Shown here piece by piece: positions 50,627 to 59,561 of a stretch of 64,000 bases of DNA. Made by a program: the position numbers and the translations under genes. The stretch covers positions 267,585-331,584 of the forward strand of contig NZ_CP029256.1 in the NCBI RefSeq assembly GCF_003628755.1, given 5' to 3'. The first letter of the stretch is position 1; each line of letters opens with the position of its first letter. The stretch is from Christensenella minuta. Lineage in GTDB: Bacteria; Bacillota; Clostridia; Christensenellales; Christensenellaceae. The notes beneath the pieces were generated by a model, which worked only from the letters and a program-made list of their open reading frames with translations, had not been told where the DNA came from and did not search any database.

Positions 50627-52006
50627 ATGTCGAAATTATGGGGCGGAAGATTCGAAGGGAATACAGATGAATTTGCGGAGGGGTTCCAGTCCTCCATCGG
50701 CTTTGACAGCCGCATGTACCGAGAAGATATCATGGGAAGCATCGCGCATGCGCATATGCTCGGTGCACAGGGAATCATCCCGCAGGAAGACGCGGACAAA
50801 ATTGCGGAGGGCCTGAGATCGATCCTCGGCGATATCGATGCGGGCAAGGTGGAGTTCTCTGTGCACGACGAGGACATCCATATGAACATCGAACGGCTGC
50901 TCACGGAGCGGATCGGAGACACGGGTAAAAAGCTGCATACGGGCCGCAGCCGCAACGACCAGGTGGCGACGGATTTTCGGCTTTACATGAAACGCATGGT
51001 GGACGAAACCACGGAGCGCCTGACTGTGTTGTGCGGTACGCTTGTCGATATCGCCGAGGAAAACACCGGTACCATTATGACGGCGTATACCCACCTGCAG
51101 AAGGCGCAGCCAACGACGCTCGGGCATTATATGATGGCCTATTTTGAAATGTTTTACCGCGACATCCAGCGTTTTCTCGATTGCAGAAAGCGGACGGATG
51201 TGTTGCCCCTCGGGGCGGGGGCGCTGTGCGCGACGACCTATCCGATCGACCGGGAGATGGTGGCCGGGGAGCTTCATATGTCCGGCATTACGCGCAACAG
51301 CCTCGATTCGGTTTCCGACCGTGATTTTGCCCTTGAATACCTTGCGGCGGCCTCAATCTGCATGATGCACCTCTCGCGGCTGTGCGAGGAGATCATTCTA
51401 TTTTCCACCAACGAATATGGAACGCTCCGGCTTTCGGATGCTTATTCTACGGGGTCAAGCATCATGCCGCAAAAGAAAAATCCGGATATGGCGGAGCTGA
51501 TCCGCGGCAAAACGGGAAGGGTGTATGGCGACCTTACGGCGCTTTTGACGGTAATGAAGGGTTTGCCCCTTGCCTACAACAAAGATATGCAGGAAGACAA
51601 GGAGAGCGCCTTTGACGCGGCCGATACGCTGAAGGCATGCCTGAGGGTGATGGACGGCATGCTGAAAACGGCGGAATGGAAAAAAGATAAGTTGCGCGCA
51701 GGGGCGGGACTTGGCTTTACGAACGCGACGGACGCGGCGGATTATTTTGTGAAGAACGGAATGGCGTTCCGAGACGCGCACGCGGTGGTGGGCCGCCTGG
51801 TGCTGTATTGCGAGCAGCAGGGGAAGGCGCTCGACGAACTGACGCTGGAGGAGGTGCGGCAGTTTGCGCCGGAAGCGGAGAAAGATATTTTTGACGCGAT
51901 CAGCCTTGAAACTTGTGTACATACACGGAACGTGCCCGGCGGCCCGGCGCCCGAAATGGTGCGGGAGCATATCCGGCAGGCCAAAAGGCTGCTTGGCGAA
52001 CTCTAA
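50627..52006 (+). CDS. argH: Argininosuccinate lyase
   Basis: A 459-residue enzyme of the fumarase/aspartase superfamily that splits argininosuccinate into arginine and fumarate. It opens KLWGGRFEGNTDE and has TGRSRNDQV and the signature GSSIMPQKKNPD. No argG or other arg gene is adjacent. Its fumarate could enter the reductase pathway. Confidence 0.96.
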   Translation: MSKLWGGRFEGNTDEFAEGFQSSIGFDSRMYREDIMGSIAHAHMLGAQGIIPQEDADKIAEGLRSILGDIDAGKVEFSVHDEDIHMNIERLLTERIGDTGKKLHTGRSRNDQVATDFRLYMKRMVDETTERLTVLCGTLVDIAEENTGTIMTAYTHLQKAQPTTLGHYMMAYFEMFYRDIQRFLDCRKRTDVLPLGAGALCATTYPIDREMVAGELHMSGITRNSLDSVSDRDFALEYLAAASICMMHLSRLCEEIILFSTNEYGTLRLSDAYSTGSSIMPQKKNPDMAELIRGKTGRVYGDLTALLTVMKGLPLAYNKDMQEDKESAFDAADTLKACLRVMDGMLKTAEWKKDKLRAGAGLGFTNATDAADYFVKNGMAFRDAHAVVGRLVLYCEQQGKALDELTLEEVRQFAPEAEKDIFDAISLETCVHTRNVPGGPAPEMVREHIRQAKRLLGEL

Positions 52007-52090
52007 GCGCTGGACCGGGTGGAGTGAGCTTTAAGCACCGGGCCGGGAGAGTGGCTTTCAACCATCGAACAGGGCGGGGAAGGAGAAGAA

Positions 52091-53152
52091 ATGAATCTTA
52101 GAAAAGCGGGCTGTTTTATCGTTATACTTATGCTTTGCGTGGGAGCTGTATTCGGCTGCGCAAAGGAAGATGAGCCGGCGCCGGACGGACCGCCGCCGCA
52201 AACGGCTACGGCAGAACCGACACCCACGCCCTCTCCGTCTCCTTCCCCTTCGCCCACGCCTTATACAGAGCTTTCCGAGGGTGCGCAGGGGCCGGAGGTT
52301 CAGGCGCTGCAGGAGGCGCTTATGGAGCTTGGATACCTTGTGCAGGACAAAGCAACGGATTATTACGGATCGAGGACGAGATCGGCGGTCGCAGCGTTCC
52401 AGAAGCAAAACGGTTTGCAGGCGGACGGGATCGCGGGGGAGGAGACCCAGAAACTCCTTTATTCCGGCGATGCCAAAGAATGCGACCCGTTCTCAAAATT
52501 TGCACCTACCGTCAATATGACGTTTGAAGAATTGGTAATGAGCGATGACGGAACGCGCGACCAATATCCGGAAGGGTTCCCGGCAGCGGACACCTACAAG
52601 ATTATTGTGGATATCGAGCACCAGGTGACGATGGTGTATTCGCAGGATGAGAACGGCGGTTACACGGTCCCCGTGCGTTATATGCTATGTTCGACCGGAA
52701 AGGACGACTGTACGCCCAAGGGAACGTTCAAAATGGATAAGTACCACGTGCGGTTCAGCCAGTTTGTGCGTGATAAGACCTACGGACAGTATTGGACGCA
52801 GATACGCGGGGCGATCTATTTCCATACGATCCTGTATGAAGAATTCGATACGTCGACGTATATCGAAGAGGTATGGGAAAAGCTGGGAACCGCCGATTCG
52901 CACGGGTGCATCCGCCTTACCGTGCCGGACGCGAAATGGATGTGGTTTCACATCGCGCCGGGGACCGTATGCGTGATCCGCGACGGCGACCCGGACGACG
53001 AGGAAACGGCAGCCATCCGTAAACAGCTCGTGCTTGCGGATATGCCGGAGGAGCGCCCGGTCATCGATCCGCAGGATATTCCCAGCACGGACAACTGGAG
53101 CCCGGGCGACGTGGCGCACGACGTGCCTTTTGTACAGGGATCGCAGGATTAG
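52091..53152 (+). CDS. Lipoprotein L,D-transpeptidase with peptidoglycan-binding domain
   Basis: A 353-residue exported enzyme preceded by GGGGAAGGAGAAG. A signal peptide ends in lipobox VFGC (Cys about 22). A Thr/Pro/Ser linker with repeated PSPSP follows, then PG_binding_1 (about 62-120; LGYLVQDKATDYYGSRTRSA) and a YkuD catalytic domain with SHGCIRL, the Cys nucleophile. It cross-links peptidoglycan stems or attaches proteins. It shares its N-terminal plan with the amidase at 14251. Confidence 0.9.
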   Translation: MNLRKAGCFIVILMLCVGAVFGCAKEDEPAPDGPPPQTATAEPTPTPSPSPSPSPTPYTELSEGAQGPEVQALQEALMELGYLVQDKATDYYGSRTRSAVAAFQKQNGLQADGIAGEETQKLLYSGDAKECDPFSKFAPTVNMTFEELVMSDDGTRDQYPEGFPAADTYKIIVDIEHQVTMVYSQDENGGYTVPVRYMLCSTGKDDCTPKGTFKMDKYHVRFSQFVRDKTYGQYWTQIRGAIYFHTILYEEFDTSTYIEEVWEKLGTADSHGCIRLTVPDAKWMWFHIAPGTVCVIRDGDPDDEETAAIRKQLVLADMPEERPVIDPQDIPSTDNWSPGDVAHDVPFVQGSQD

Positions 53153-53451
53153 GCATGCTGCAGCAATATAGGAATTCCTGCTGAAAAGTGTGGAAAAATC
53201 CAGCCTGGCCCAAGAAAACGGGTTCTGTGAAAAAAGCTGCCTGTATATTAAAAACCGGAACGACGCAGCATAGAGCCGAATAAAGAGGAAAACGCCAAAC
53301 AGGAGCCGCAGGCCGCAGAAAATCCAAAAATCCGACCGGAAGCGGACCGGCTGACATGGCCGGAAAAACGGCTATAGCCAAAAGCAACGCTATTTTCAAA
53401 TAAGGATGGGAATTGTTGCCGCGTTATATCTTTCGCACCTGTGCGCTGGAT
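53153..53451. other. Gene-free stretch after the L,D-transpeptidase
   Basis: About 300 bases with no convincing gene. A 112-codon minus-strand frame (53061-53399) overlaps the L,D-transpeptidase end and lacks a ribosome site. A terminator follows at 53452. Confidence 0.5.
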
Positions 53452-53492
53452 AAAAAAGCGCCGGACCGCTTCTATGCGTCCAGCGCTTTTTT
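53452..53492 (+). terminator. Bidirectional terminator
   Basis: AAAAAAGCGC (from 53452) pairs with GCGCTTTTTT (to 53492); the inner arms GGAC and GTCC add further pairs around a short loop. It separates the convergent L,D-transpeptidase and methyltransferase genes. Confidence 0.8.
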
Positions 53493-53599
53493 CTTTTTAT
53501 GAGTCCATTCCCTGCTTTGACCGGAATATCAACCACCCGACGAGCAGCGCACAAAAATCCAGCCGGATATTGGCGTTCCGTCCATTTGCGGGGAGGGGC

Positions 53600-54370
53600 T
53601 TATTTCACGGCGGTAAAGAAAAAGCGCGGGAAACGGAAAATGATCCTGCCGTTTTCCTGCATAGGGTATTTTTGCCGGAGGAGGGTACGGATATCTTTTT
53701 CAAATTCCTCCTTTTTTTCGGCGGGAAGCTGTTCCAGATAAGGACGCAGACCCGTTCCGCGGTACCAGTCCAGGATATCCTCCACGGAATCCATACTGTG
53801 GTAATAGATGGTCTGCCAAATAGAAAAGCTTGGAGAGATACCGGATAGGAGGGCGTAATATTCCTCGGGCGGCAGCGTATGGAAAATACGCTTCGACGGA
53901 AGAAGGCCGCTCCATTTTGCGGAATGGACGACTGTGCCGATTATCTGATGGACCGGCTCATGGAAGTTCATGGGAACCTGTACGGCCAGCGTGCCGCCCG
54001 GCTTCAAAAGCTCCATCATGGCGGGGACCAGCGTGGTATGCCGGGGGATCCATTGGATACAGGCGTTTGAAAACACCAGATCGAAATCACGGGGCAAGCG
54101 GCGGAAACCACCGGGTGCGCTCAGCACCTGCCAGCTTTCCTGCGGATAGGACTGGCGCGCGCGGGAGATCATGTTTTCGGAGCTGTCTGTTCCCAGAATG
54201 TATGCGCCGGGATAACGGCGCCGCAATACATGCGTGCTGTTTCCCGGACCACAGCCGATGTCGAGGACGCGCGCAACTCCTTTCTGGGGAAGGCGCGCGG
54301 CGAGGTCGCGGGAGGGCTGCGTACGTTCCTGCTCATATTTTAGGTAGAGTACCGAATCCCATTGCGTCAT
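53600..54370 (-). CDS. tam: Trans-aconitate 2-methyltransferase-like enzyme
   Basis: A 256-residue class I SAM methyltransferase. ATG 54370 follows GAGG by 8 bases. It shows the SAM motif LDIGCGPGNS, then GTDSSENMI, the NACIQWIPRH segment and LKPGGTLAVQVPMN, the pattern of the Tam family. In other bacteria Tam methylates trans-aconitate, a by-product of aconitate. The specific substrate here is inferred from resemblance. Confidence 0.8.
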   Translation of the reverse strand: MTQWDSVLYLKYEQERTQPSRDLAARLPQKGVARVLDIGCGPGNSTHVLRRRYPGAYILGTDSSENMISRARQSYPQESWQVLSAPGGFRRLPRDFDLVFSNACIQWIPRHTTLVPAMMELLKPGGTLAVQVPMNFHEPVHQIIGTVVHSAKWSGLLPSKRIFHTLPPEEYYALLSGISPSFSIWQTIYYHSMDSVEDILDWYRGTGLRPYLEQLPAEKKEEFEKDIRTLLRQKYPMQENGRIIFRFPRFFFTAVK

Positions 54371-54500
54371 AAAATCCACCTCGTTTGATAACGGATTATT
54401 TTACGGAAATTCCCCTGCGGGGAAGGCCTGCCGCTGCCCGGAAGGATCCCGGAGGCATGCAAATATCCTATAAAAATCGTATCAAACCACGGATACAAAG

Positions 54501-55862
54501 TCAATTGGCTTCCAGCGGTTTTGGCACACGTACGCGGTGTTTTTTGAAAAATGAAAGCATAAACGCCACGCAGCATATAAAGGTCAGCAGCTCTGCGGCC
54601 GGCCCCGTCATCCACACGCCGCTCAGACCAAACGCGCGCGGCAGCAGGAGAAGGCAGGGAACAATCAGCCCAAAGCCGCGCAGGGCGGAAATCAGGAACG
54701 AGGGCTTTGGACGCGCGATGGAAGCGAAAAAAGAGGTCGTCACCACGTTCACGCCCGCAAACAGGAAGCCGAAGAAATAAATAGAAAGCCCATCCCGCGT
54801 GAGCGCCTGCAGCTGCCCGTTTCCTTCGCTGTTGAAAACGGAGGCGATCTGGTCTGGAAAGAACAGGGCGGCGAGGTAAAATAATCCGCCGAGGACGAAA
54901 GCAAGCGCCGCGCCGAGGAGATAGGTGCGCAGTACGTTCCCCATGCGTCCCGCGCCGTAATTCACACTGACGACGGGCTGTATTCCCTGGCCGACGCCCG
55001 TGAAGATAGCGATACATACCAGCGCAAGGTTGGCGACGATGCCGTATGCCGCCACGCCGATATCCCCGGCGATGCCCATAATTACCATGTTGAACAGGAA
55101 AATGATTATGCCGGAAGAAAATTCCGTAATAAAAGAGGGAATGCCTGTGAGAACGGAGCTTATAAGCTCTTTTGCATTCAGGCGGGTCTTTTTCAGACGG
55201 AAATGATTCTTTTTGCGGAAGAAATGCGAGGACAGGATTACCATGCTGAGGATGGGAGAGACCCCGGTCGCGAGGGCCGCGCCGAAAATGCCGAGCTGCA
55301 TGGGGAAGACAAAAATATAGTCGAACACAATATTAAAGAGGCAGCTGCCAAGCATGCCGAACATCGCGAGGCGGGGATTGCCGTCGTTACGCACAAACGC
55401 GACGAGCAGGTTGTTGAGGATAAACGCACAGGAAAATACCATCAGCAGCTTGAGGTAGGTTGACGTCATGGAGATGATATGATCCCCGTTGGCGCCGAGC
55501 ATCATTGCAATCGGCTGGTTCAGGAAAATACCGCACAGTGTAAGGATTACGCCAAGGACCGCGCCAAGCAGGAAAGACTGTGTGAAAATGCGGCTGCCCG
55601 CGCCACGCTCTCCTTTTCCGGTGGCGATGGAAAAGAGAGTTGCCGAGCCAATGCCGATGAGAAGACCCGTGCCGTTGATAAGGCTGAACACGGGCAGCGC
55701 GAGATTGAGGGCTACCAGCCCGTCCGCGCCGACGCCGTTTGCGACAAAGAAGGTATCCGCGAGGACATACAGGGAAACCCCGAGCATGCTCAGCACATTC
55801 AGGGAGACGTATTTGAAAAACGTCTTGTAGATGCCTTGGTTCAGGATGTTCGTTTGTTCCAT
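54501..55862 (-). CDS. MATE-family multidrug/metabolite exporter
   Basis: A 453-residue protein with twelve predicted membrane helices in two halves. MATE landmarks include VNYGAGRMGNV near residue 310 and VADTFFVANGVG in the first helix pair (LADTFFVANGVGADG). It exports cationic or other compounds with Na+ or H+. Its upstream leader contains a strong promoter and an intrinsic terminator, so expression may be controlled by attenuation. Confidence 0.9.
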   Translation of the reverse strand: MEQTNILNQGIYKTFFKYVSLNVLSMLGVSLYVLADTFFVANGVGADGLVALNLALPVFSLINGTGLLIGIGSATLFSIATGKGERGAGSRIFTQSFLLGAVLGVILTLCGIFLNQPIAMMLGANGDHIISMTSTYLKLLMVFSCAFILNNLLVAFVRNDGNPRLAMFGMLGSCLFNIVFDYIFVFPMQLGIFGAALATGVSPILSMVILSSHFFRKKNHFRLKKTRLNAKELISSVLTGIPSFITEFSSGIIIFLFNMVIMGIAGDIGVAAYGIVANLALVCIAIFTGVGQGIQPVVSVNYGAGRMGNVLRTYLLGAALAFVLGGLFYLAALFFPDQIASVFNSEGNGQLQALTRDGLSIYFFGFLFAGVNVVTTSFFASIARPKPSFLISALRGFGLIVPCLLLLPRAFGLSGVWMTGPAAELLTFICCVAFMLSFFKKHRVRVPKPLEAN

Positions 55863-56092
55863 TTCTTCCTCCCGGCCGGGCGCATGAGGGATGCTTCCCG
55901 GCGTGATTTTAGCGTTTTACCCGGATCCGCACGCCGTGAAGGGGTCCGGATGCCAAAAAATAATAGGCCTTCGCGTATCCGAAGGCCTAACAATACGAAA
56001 AAATTTGTGCATTTTATGTGACGCGCACCCGGCGGTGCAGCGGCACGGCACGATCTAATTTCCGGTACCAACAAAAAGCGGCGGTATCAGTC
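55863..56092 (-). ncRNA. Long leader of the MATE gene with internal terminator
   Basis: From the predicted start near 56092 to the ATG the leader is about 230 bases. It has several hairpins: GCGG/CCGC at the 5' end, GCACC-gcc-GGTGC, and then the terminator at 55955-55989. Such a layout is typical of riboswitches or attenuators, but I do not recognise a known class. Confidence 0.5.
55955..55989 (-). terminator. Intrinsic terminator inside the MATE leader
   Basis: On the minus strand a 10-bp perfect stem TAGGCCTTCG / CGAAGGCCTA with a 6-base loop is followed by TTATTTTTT. It sits between the promoter and the gene. Confidence 0.8.
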
Positions 56093-56098
56093 CGCTAA

Positions 56099-56127
56099 AT
56101 TATAGCAAAGGAAAAATTTTATGTCAA
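56099..56127 (-). promoter_or_regulatory. Consensus promoter of the MATE leader
   Basis: On the minus strand TTGACA (56127-56122), a 17-base spacer and TATAAT (56104-56099), a perfect match to the vegetative consensus. Confidence 0.92.
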
Positions 56128-56171
56128 GCAGCGGAAAGGACTTTTTCATCCTTACGGTTTTGGGGAAAATG

Positions 56172-56200
56172 AAAAAACGGCCATGGCATAGGCCGTCTTT
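56172..56200 (-). terminator. Terminator after the Cys-rich Feo gene
   Basis: On the minus strand ACGGCC / GGCCGT with an 8-base loop, followed by a T6 run, 33 bases after the stop of the small gene. Confidence 0.82.
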
Positions 56201-56228
56201 CCGGAGGTCTGTATTTAAGAATGGGGGG

Positions 56229-56390
56229 TCAAACTTTATGGGTGGAACCTGTGTGGCAGGAGGATGAGTGCGAACAACCCTTGCACGATCCGCAGCATCC
56301 TCCTTTTTTCTGCTGCCGAATCAGTCCCCAGATCGAAAGCCCAAAGCAAGCGGCAACGATTACAACTACGAGAATGGTTCCGGGATTCAC
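56229..56390 (-). CDS. FeoB-associated Cys-rich membrane protein
   Basis: A 53-residue protein from GTG 56390, seven bases after AGGAGG. It starts MNPGTILVVVIVAACFG with a single membrane helix (about 5-24), then a basic QQKKGG turn and a cluster of cysteines in GGCCGSCKGCSHSSSC. This is the pattern of small Cys-rich proteins found with FeoB. The cysteines probably handle ferrous iron at the membrane. It is divergent from the repressor gene and under two operator boxes. Confidence 0.85.
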   Translation of the reverse strand: MNPGTILVVVIVAACFGLSIWGLIRQQKKGGCCGSCKGCSHSSSCHTGSTHKV

Positions 56391-56585
56391 TTTAACGCCT
56401 CCTTTGTTTCCCCCGTACCGGCCTTCCTGGTTTTCGCCGGGCCCTGAGATCGGAGGTCATCGACCTTGAAACCCGGCGCAAAACATATCAGGAGTATGTA
56501 CGTATGGGGAACGTATCTTTTCGTGCAGTACGCAGGAGAGTCGGCCTCCGTACTGTTTCCGCCTCGGGCGGATGGTTTACCGGAA

Positions 56586-56599
56586 TTAGCATATGCTAA
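56586..56599. promoter_or_regulatory. Iron-regulator operator, copy 1
   Basis: TTAGCATATGCTAA, a perfect 14-base palindrome of the TTAG-N6-CTAA type repeated across the feo locus. Confidence 0.8.
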
Positions 56600-56619
56600 C
56601 TCGCTTGGTAAAATTTTAG

Positions 56620-56633
56620 TTAGTCTTCGCTAA
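56620..56633. promoter_or_regulatory. Iron-regulator operator, copy 2
   Basis: TTAGTCTTCGCTAA lies just downstream of the predicted transcript start of the Cys-rich gene, where binding would block transcription. Confidence 0.8.
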
Positions 56634-56643
56634 CCATGATTAA

Positions 56644-56672
56644 AGTTTACCACTCCGGCCCGAGTTTGTCAA
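56644..56672 (-). promoter_or_regulatory. Promoter of the Cys-rich Feo gene
   Basis: On the minus strand TTGACA (56672-56667), a 17-base spacer and TAAACT (56649-56644). The same -10 sequence TAAACT occurs at the feoA promoter. Confidence 0.78.
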
Positions 56673-56693
56673 CCCCATATTGCAAAAATTTAT

Positions 56694-56722
56694 TTGAGAA
56701 CCCCAAAGGCGTATGTTACAAT
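56694..56722 (+). promoter_or_regulatory. Promoter of the DtxR/MntR-type regulator
   Basis: TTGAGA (56694-56699), a 17-base spacer and TACAAT (56717-56722), 45 bases before the start codon. Confidence 0.75.
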
Positions 56723-56766
56723 AGATACAATAACTTCGGGGACGAAGAAACAGAGGGGGAAACGGA

Positions 56767-57135
56767 ATGCGTGAATCTGGGGAAAACTATCTGGAGACGA
56801 TCCTGCTCCTGCAAAAAAAACTCGGCTGCGTCCGTTCGATTGACATTGCAAACAAGCTGGATTACTCTAAGCCAAGCGTCAGCAGGGCAATGGGTATCCT
56901 GAAGAAGCAGGACTATATTACGATGGATAAGAGCGGTTTCATCGAGCTGACAGATAAAGGACTGCAGAAGGCCAGAGAGATCTACGAGCGGCATACGCTA
57001 ATCCAGGAGTTCCTGATCGAAACGCTGGGAGTGGAGCCGGACATCGCGGAGCAGGACGCCTGCCGGATCGAGCACATTATCAGCGTCCGCACCTTTGACC
57101 GCATCAGGGAATATGTGGAAGAGCATCATAAATAG
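56767..57135 (+). CDS. DtxR/MntR-family metal-dependent repressor
   Basis: A 122-residue regulator. The N-terminal winged helix is clear (IANKLDYSKPSVSRAMGILKKQDYI). The dimerisation domain carries metal-ligand candidates Glu6, Glu10, His75 and the EHIIS segment around 105. It lacks the C-terminal SH3-like domain of DtxR, as in MntR. The flanking Fe(II) transport genes and the shared TTAG-N6-CTAA sites suggest it senses Fe(II), though Mn(II) is possible. Its own promoter does not overlap a box, so autoregulation is unclear. Confidence 0.88.
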   Translation: MRESGENYLETILLLQKKLGCVRSIDIANKLDYSKPSVSRAMGILKKQDYITMDKSGFIELTDKGLQKAREIYERHTLIQEFLIETLGVEPDIAEQDACRIEHIISVRTFDRIREYVEEHHK

Positions 57136-57270
57136 CGGGGCGCGGGCAAGGGAAAGACGGCGCTTTGAGCTGCGGCGGGAGAGGACGAATTCCCTGATTT
57201 TGAAAGCAGAGCGGCGCAGCGGCGTTTTGGGACCGCCGCCGGACGTGCGGAAAATAGAAAAAAAGGCAAG

Positions 57271-57300
57271 AAAAAATCCGGCAGGCCTGCCGGATTTTTT
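57271..57300. terminator. Bidirectional terminator between repressor and feoB
   Basis: A 30-base perfect palindrome, AAAAAATCCGGCAGG followed by its complement, ends transcription from both the repressor and feoB. Confidence 0.93.
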
Positions 57301-57372
57301 ACCCTTTTGGGCGGGCCGGGAAGGTTCCGGCCCAAGGGGGGTTAGAGAATCTGTTAAAATCAATCGGTTTTG

Positions 57373-59517
57373 TTATGAATTTGCTTCCACAGCGGAAAGC
57401 GTTTCCTTCTTCTTCGACGGGTCGTAGCCTTTGCGTGCCATCAGCCATACAATAAGGGCGATCAGTGCTACGGCAATCACTGCGCCGACACCGAAGGGCT
57501 GCCCGAGAACGAATACGCTGCCGAGCTGGAAGATGATGAACGCGACCACATACGCGAGAAGCGTCTGGTAGCCAATCGCCGCCCATGTCCATTTCGCATT
57601 GCCCATTTCGCGCTTGATCGCACCGATCGCTGCGAAGCAGGGAGCGCACAGAAGGTTGAATGCCATGAAGGAGAAGGCGCTGACCACGGTGAACGTACCG
57701 GCCACGCTGGCGAGCAGAGCCACGCTTTCTTCGGTCGCGTCGGCGATACCGTGCAGGACGCCCATCGTTGCCACGACGTTTTCCTTGGCCACAAGGCCGG
57801 TGATCGTCGCGACGGAGGACTGCCAGTCGCCAAATCCAAGCGGTGCAAAGACTGGGGCGATGGCATTGCCGATTCCCGCCAGCATACTTTCGCCCGTATC
57901 CACCATTTCAAACGAAGTGTTAAAGTTGCTCAGCAGCCAGATAACGACTGTCGAGGCGAAGATGATGGTACCGGCTTTGATGATGAACGATTTACCGCGT
58001 TCCCACATGTGGATCAATACGCCTTTGGCGCCCGGTACACGATACTGGGGAAGCTCCATCACGAAGGGAGCCGGTTCGCCCGCGAACGGTTTGGTTTTTT
58101 TCAGGATGATACCGGAGACGATGACCATGCCGATTCCGAGGAAGTACGCACACGGCGCCAGCCACCAGGAATTTTCCGGGAACATCGCGCCCGCGATGAG
58201 GGCAATGATCGGAAGCTTGGCTCCGCAGGGGACGAACGTCGTCGTCATGATCGTCATGCGCCGGTCAGATTCGTTTTCAATCGTACGGCTTGCCATGATT
58301 CCGGGAACGCCGCAGCCGGAAGCAACCAGCATCGGAATGAAGGATTTACCGGACAGCCCGAATTTGCGGAAGATACGGTCCATGATGAAAGCGACACGCG
58401 CCATATAGCCGCAGTCTTCCAACAGCGCGAGCAGTACGAAGAGGATAAGCATCTGGGGTACGAAGCCGATAATTGCGCCCACACCGCCGATGATGCCGTC
58501 CACGACAAGGCTTTGCGCCCAATCGGCCGCGCCGATTGCCGCAAGGCCGCCCTCTGCCCAGCCGGAAATCCATTCGCCAAAGAGGACGTCGTTCGCCCAG
58601 TCGGTAACGATAGTCCCGAGCCAGCTGACCGAAATGAAGTAGACAAGGAACATCACGCCGATAAAGATCGGGATCGCAGCGGCACGGTTGGTGACTACGC
58701 GGTCGATCTTATCGGAGATCGTCATTTGCTCTTCGCGCTTCTTTACGCATTCGCGCATCAGGCTGTGGATGAAGAGATAGCGTTCGTTGGTGATGATGCT
58801 TTCGCTGTCGTCGTCATACTGGTTTTCACACAATTTGACAATCTCGTTGATTTTGTTTTTGGTATCCGCCTTGAACTTGAAATGCGCCTCCGCTTTTTCG
58901 TCCCGCTCGAACAGCTTGACCGCGTACCAGCGGAGGTTTTTTTGGTCAACAACGCCGGAAAGGACCCCCTCGATGTCCGTAAGGGAAGCCTCCACATCCG
59001 CCGCAAATTTGTGAACGATGGGCTGCACCGCCACCGTCTTCGCTACGCCGAGCGCCGTCTCGATCAGCTTCGTGAGGCCGGTGCCTTTCAGCGCCGAAGT
59101 CTCAACGATCGGGCAGCCGAGTTTTTCGCTCAGCTTCCTGATATCTATCTTATCGCCGCGCTTTTTAACTACGTCCATCATATTGAGCGCGATGACGACG
59201 GGCACACCCGTTTCCAGAAGCTGGGTCGTGAGGTACAGGTTGCGTTCGATGTTTGTTGCGTCTACGATGTCGATAATAACGTCGGGATGTTCTTCTAATA
59301 AATAATTCCGTGCAACAACCTCTTCCAGCGTGTAAGGGGACAGGGAATAGATACCCGGTAAGTCCGTCACAATGATATCTTTATGCTCTTTTAATTTGCC
59401 TTCTTTTTTTTCAACCGTTACGCCCGGCCAGTTGCCGACGTACTGCGATGCACCCGTAAGGTTATTGAACATGGTGGTTTTACCGCAGTTTGGGTTGCCT
59501 GCCAGTGCAAGTTTCAT
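57373..59517 (-). CDS. feoB: Ferrous iron transporter FeoB
   Basis: A 714-residue Fe(II) permease. The N-terminal G domain has GNPNCGKTTMFN (G1), the GVTVEKKEG switch (G2), DLPGIYSL (G3) and NMMD (G4). A helical regulatory domain follows (about 160-270), then the membrane core with gate motifs and GCGVPGIMASR. Length fits the family. The preceding feoA genes run in the same direction, but a terminator-like hairpin and an operator box lie between, so feoB may also have its own promoter. Confidence 0.96.
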   Translation of the reverse strand: MKLALAGNPNCGKTTMFNNLTGASQYVGNWPGVTVEKKEGKLKEHKDIIVTDLPGIYSLSPYTLEEVVARNYLLEEHPDVIIDIVDATNIERNLYLTTQLLETGVPVVIALNMMDVVKKRGDKIDIRKLSEKLGCPIVETSALKGTGLTKLIETALGVAKTVAVQPIVHKFAADVEASLTDIEGVLSGVVDQKNLRWYAVKLFERDEKAEAHFKFKADTKNKINEIVKLCENQYDDDSESIITNERYLFIHSLMRECVKKREEQMTISDKIDRVVTNRAAAIPIFIGVMFLVYFISVSWLGTIVTDWANDVLFGEWISGWAEGGLAAIGAADWAQSLVVDGIIGGVGAIIGFVPQMLILFVLLALLEDCGYMARVAFIMDRIFRKFGLSGKSFIPMLVASGCGVPGIMASRTIENESDRRMTIMTTTFVPCGAKLPIIALIAGAMFPENSWWLAPCAYFLGIGMVIVSGIILKKTKPFAGEPAPFVMELPQYRVPGAKGVLIHMWERGKSFIIKAGTIIFASTVVIWLLSNFNTSFEMVDTGESMLAGIGNAIAPVFAPLGFGDWQSSVATITGLVAKENVVATMGVLHGIADATEESVALLASVAGTFTVVSAFSFMAFNLLCAPCFAAIGAIKREMGNAKWTWAAIGYQTLLAYVVAFIIFQLGSVFVLGQPFGVGAVIAVALIALIVWLMARKGYDPSKKKETLSAVEANS

Positions 59518-59537
59518 TTGCTTCCTCCTCTCAAAAG

Positions 59538-59551
59538 TTAGTCTAAGCTAA
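59538..59551. promoter_or_regulatory. Iron-regulator operator before feoB
   Basis: TTAGTCTAAGCTAA, 21 bases upstream of the feoB start on the minus strand. Confidence 0.8.
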
Positions 59552-59561
59552 CAATCGCTTC

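Larger units (their letters stand above)
56391..56636 (-). ncRNA. Highly structured leader of the Cys-rich Feo gene
   Basis: About 245 bases between the predicted transcript start and the GTG. It holds consecutive perfect hairpins: TCCGCC/GGCGGA (56558-56572), CAGTACG/CGTACTG (56526-56555) and CGCCGGG/CCCGGCG (56435-56478) with an inner AGGTC/GACCT stem. A leader of this size for a 53-residue protein suggests a regulatory RNA. No known class recognised. Confidence 0.5.

Noticed and set aside
53061-53399. 112-codon minus-strand frame with a hydrophobic N-terminus
   Set aside because: It overlaps the end of the L,D-transpeptidase, has no ribosome site or promoter, and its composition after the first 20 residues is not protein-like.
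57751-59298. 515-codon open frame on the plus strand
   Set aside because: It is fully antisense to feoB, whose motifs are unambiguous. The Asp/Arg/His-rich translation is typical of a complementary-strand shadow.
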